Assembly: GCF_001704415.2 (NCBI RefSeq)
Contig: NC_030817.1
Span: 37,459,550 to 37,523,549 of the forward strand
DNA from: Capra hircus
Taxonomy: Eukaryota > Chordata > Mammalia > Artiodactyla > Bovidae
Length of the DNA stretch: 64,000 nt
Reading direction: 5' to 3'
This document shows, piece after piece, positions 53,501 through 56,500 of this stretch (positions are counted from its first letter, which is position 1; the number at the start of each line of letters is the position of its first letter). The translations under genes were made by a program, and so were the position numbers. Below the pieces are notes generated by a model. It had not been told where the DNA came from. It worked only from the letters and a program-made list of their open reading frames with translations, and made no database searches.

Positions 53501-56500
53501 AAATTTCTTAAATCATAATTGCTATTTTGGCTGTATCTTGCAAATCATAAAACCTTTCTTCCTTAAATCTTTCTGGAATTTGATCACTGTGATTAGGTGA
53601 TTCTGGCTTCCTTTTTCTTGCTCACATTGATTGCCTCAGTTCTTCTGGATAACCTTCATTCTAAGGCTACCAACTTTGATTCTCCTGCTTTTTGAGGGTA
53701 AGATGGACACAGACTGAATTCGTGATCAATCAGGGTTTCTGTCTTTAAAGAGTTAGTGTTGTCAATTGAAACTACTTTGCTGACATTGAGTTGAAGCATC
53801 TTATGTAGCTGCTCTTCATTTCTTTTGAAAAGTATAGGCTTATTTCTGGTGGTTTTACTGTTTCTTTTCATGTATTCCCTTGTGTTTGTAACATATCATG
53901 AAAAGAATTTGTTTCTTTTAGCACTGTTTTGCCTCTAGGTTAGAACTTAAATGAACTATAAATTTAGGGGATGTTTAAGTGTTAACGGATTATGACATTG
54001 TATTTCGAAGTTAATTATGCTTACATTTTCCATGACAGAGCTCTTCACAGAAACCTAATTGTGTACTTCTTTTTGTTTGCTAGGTTTAATCAGCTTATTT
54101 GGGAGTATTGTTCTAACTTTTGGCCACTGCATCACTGAAGGCCATTTGTAACCATCAGCCAACACTTTACAGCATCTTGTGTTTTTTTTTTCCCCACAGA
54201 TTTCAGACTTCAAGAATCGTTCTTTAATCTCCCACAACTTCTTTTTCCGGAAAATGTAATACAGAATAAAGATAATACCCTCGGTATGGTATATGTCAGG
54301 AATAGCATTCAGAATGCTGTGAAAACGGTCTACTTAGATTTCTTTTGCTCACTGAAAACTTGATCAATTTTTTTTATGAGAGCAGCTTGAATGTTACCAT
54401 TAACAGACTATTTTAAATGTATTCTCTTCCTGTATTTCCTAATCTTAAATGGTAGTGGTCCTGAAACTCGAGTATTCATTAGTTACTTAGTGTGCTAAAA
54501 TATATCATATTCCTATATGCTTCTCCAAAGAAGGAACTGTTTAGAGAGAAGAAAAGCATTCGGCCATTTTCTTTCTTTTCTGTTGCCCTCCAGCTTTCAG
54601 AGAGCTTCAATGTTCTTTTCATGTAATATATTTAAATATAAAAGGATTTCATAGTATAAAGAGTTCAATCATTCCTAGTTATTTCAGATATTAATAACAG
54701 TATCCCTAGGGCTGTTAGTATGCCACAGATGATACCTGGTTTCATCACAAATATTTAATGGTCTTTAGAGGTATAGGCTTGCTTTGAAAAAAATTATTGG
54801 CTACAAGAGATATTTTCAGTCTCCTGGTTTTCAGCAGATTCAAAATGTATTAGTAAAAATTAATCTTTGCAGTTTAAAATTATTTTTATCTTAACTTCTC
54901 ATTCCTTTTTTTCTGTATCTCCTTTCTCTTTCCTTTTTTAAAAATAATGGATTTTGTCTTTAACCAAAAAAGTAAGTTACAGGTTTCTCCTTGTATTTTC
55001 AAACTGTATCTAATTTTGCAGTTTCCATGTTTATAATTGCTAATTTTCATGCATTGTTTCTTCTTTCAAAAAAAAATATCTTAACTAGGTATAGCTTCCA
55101 AAACAGGGTGTCAGCATAACAAGCTGATTTGGGTTTTTGGCTCCGTGACAGTAGTTTGTAATGATCTAATTCAGTGAACTCCTCTCAAGAAATGATTTTT
55201 ATAAGTGCTGTCTCTAGTCCCTGCTCATGTAATAGTCACTTTGAATATTTAGAGAAAGGAAAATTAATCCATTAATTTATTTGTCCTACATTCAAGTAGT
55301 CCTTTTATCCACTTCCTTAAAGCCATCCCAGCTACCTAAGCAGTTAGACCACTCGTCACAACTACGCCATGCTTCAGATGGTAATATGTATATGGCTTCT
55401 ATTCTTTCTTCTCCTGTTTTTATTCATTCAACAATTTTACCATGAGGCAAGTAGATAGTCGCTAGAAAAGAGACACCAAGATGAACCAGTTTCAGTGCTG
55501 CCCATAAAGATGTTAAATGCTTAGGTGGAAACTTAAGTATATTTTAGAGGGCATATATTCTTGTAGGGAAGGTGGATAACTACAGAAATTATATAATATA
55601 TGTTAGAATGTGATGAACCTCATGACAGAGATTCTAAGGAGAGAGAAAATGTTTTCACCTGGAGAAATGAAAAAAAAAAAGGTTTTGTGGAAGTAGTACT
55701 TAAATAAGCAGAGATGAAGAGACATTGCAGAGAAAAGAAACAGCACAGCACAAGCGAAAACAGAGATGGGAAGCACAGGTTATGTAGAGATCTAGAAGTG
55801 AGTTCTGAGAAGAACCAAGGATGAGTAGAAGGGAGTAGTTCCGAACACGCCGAGGAACGTTTCTCCAGCCAGGTGGTAGAGGATCCGATGGATTTGGCCA
55901 TCCCCAGAAGCTCCTTTGTATTCTTAGGAGCCTGTGCTTCCCCAAATAGCCCGTCTGTTGTCAAATGTTAGGTGTCTGAATGTCTTTCAGAGTAGATTAG
56001 TGTTGGGAAATTTGGGGATCAGAAAATGGGAATGATAAAGCTCATTATGGAGTTTTTGCTATTTTTTTTAAATAAAGGATGTTTAGAGAATGTTTTTAAA
56101 TATATTTGGAGCTATGATGAGTCACAAAATGTAAATATTCCTTGGCTGTCGAACATCTAACTACATAAAATATATGGTTGCTCTGAGGCAGAGGAAAAAT
56201 AAGATATAATTTATCAAGAACTCTGAGCATATATTGCAAATGACTCTTTCATCAGTCATTTGGAAACCCAGTTTCCTTTACTAGTACTTTAAGTGGTTTT
56301 CTTGGTATCTACCTAAAGCCTAAAATCATGCAATTATAGTCATAATTGCTATTTATAAATAAGATAATTTTTAAAGATTCATCAAGTTTTTGAAAATTTC
56401 TCTCCAGGATGTTAAGACAGTCCCTTTAAATAGAAGAAACCTGTCCAGTTGGTACACATTATAATACTAAAATGGTTACTTTCTATTCATGTACTTTACT

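Noticed and set aside
55620..55964. 114-codon minus-strand open frame
   Set aside because: Low-complexity Ser/Leu/Phe content from antisense of purine-rich intron; no homology recognised.
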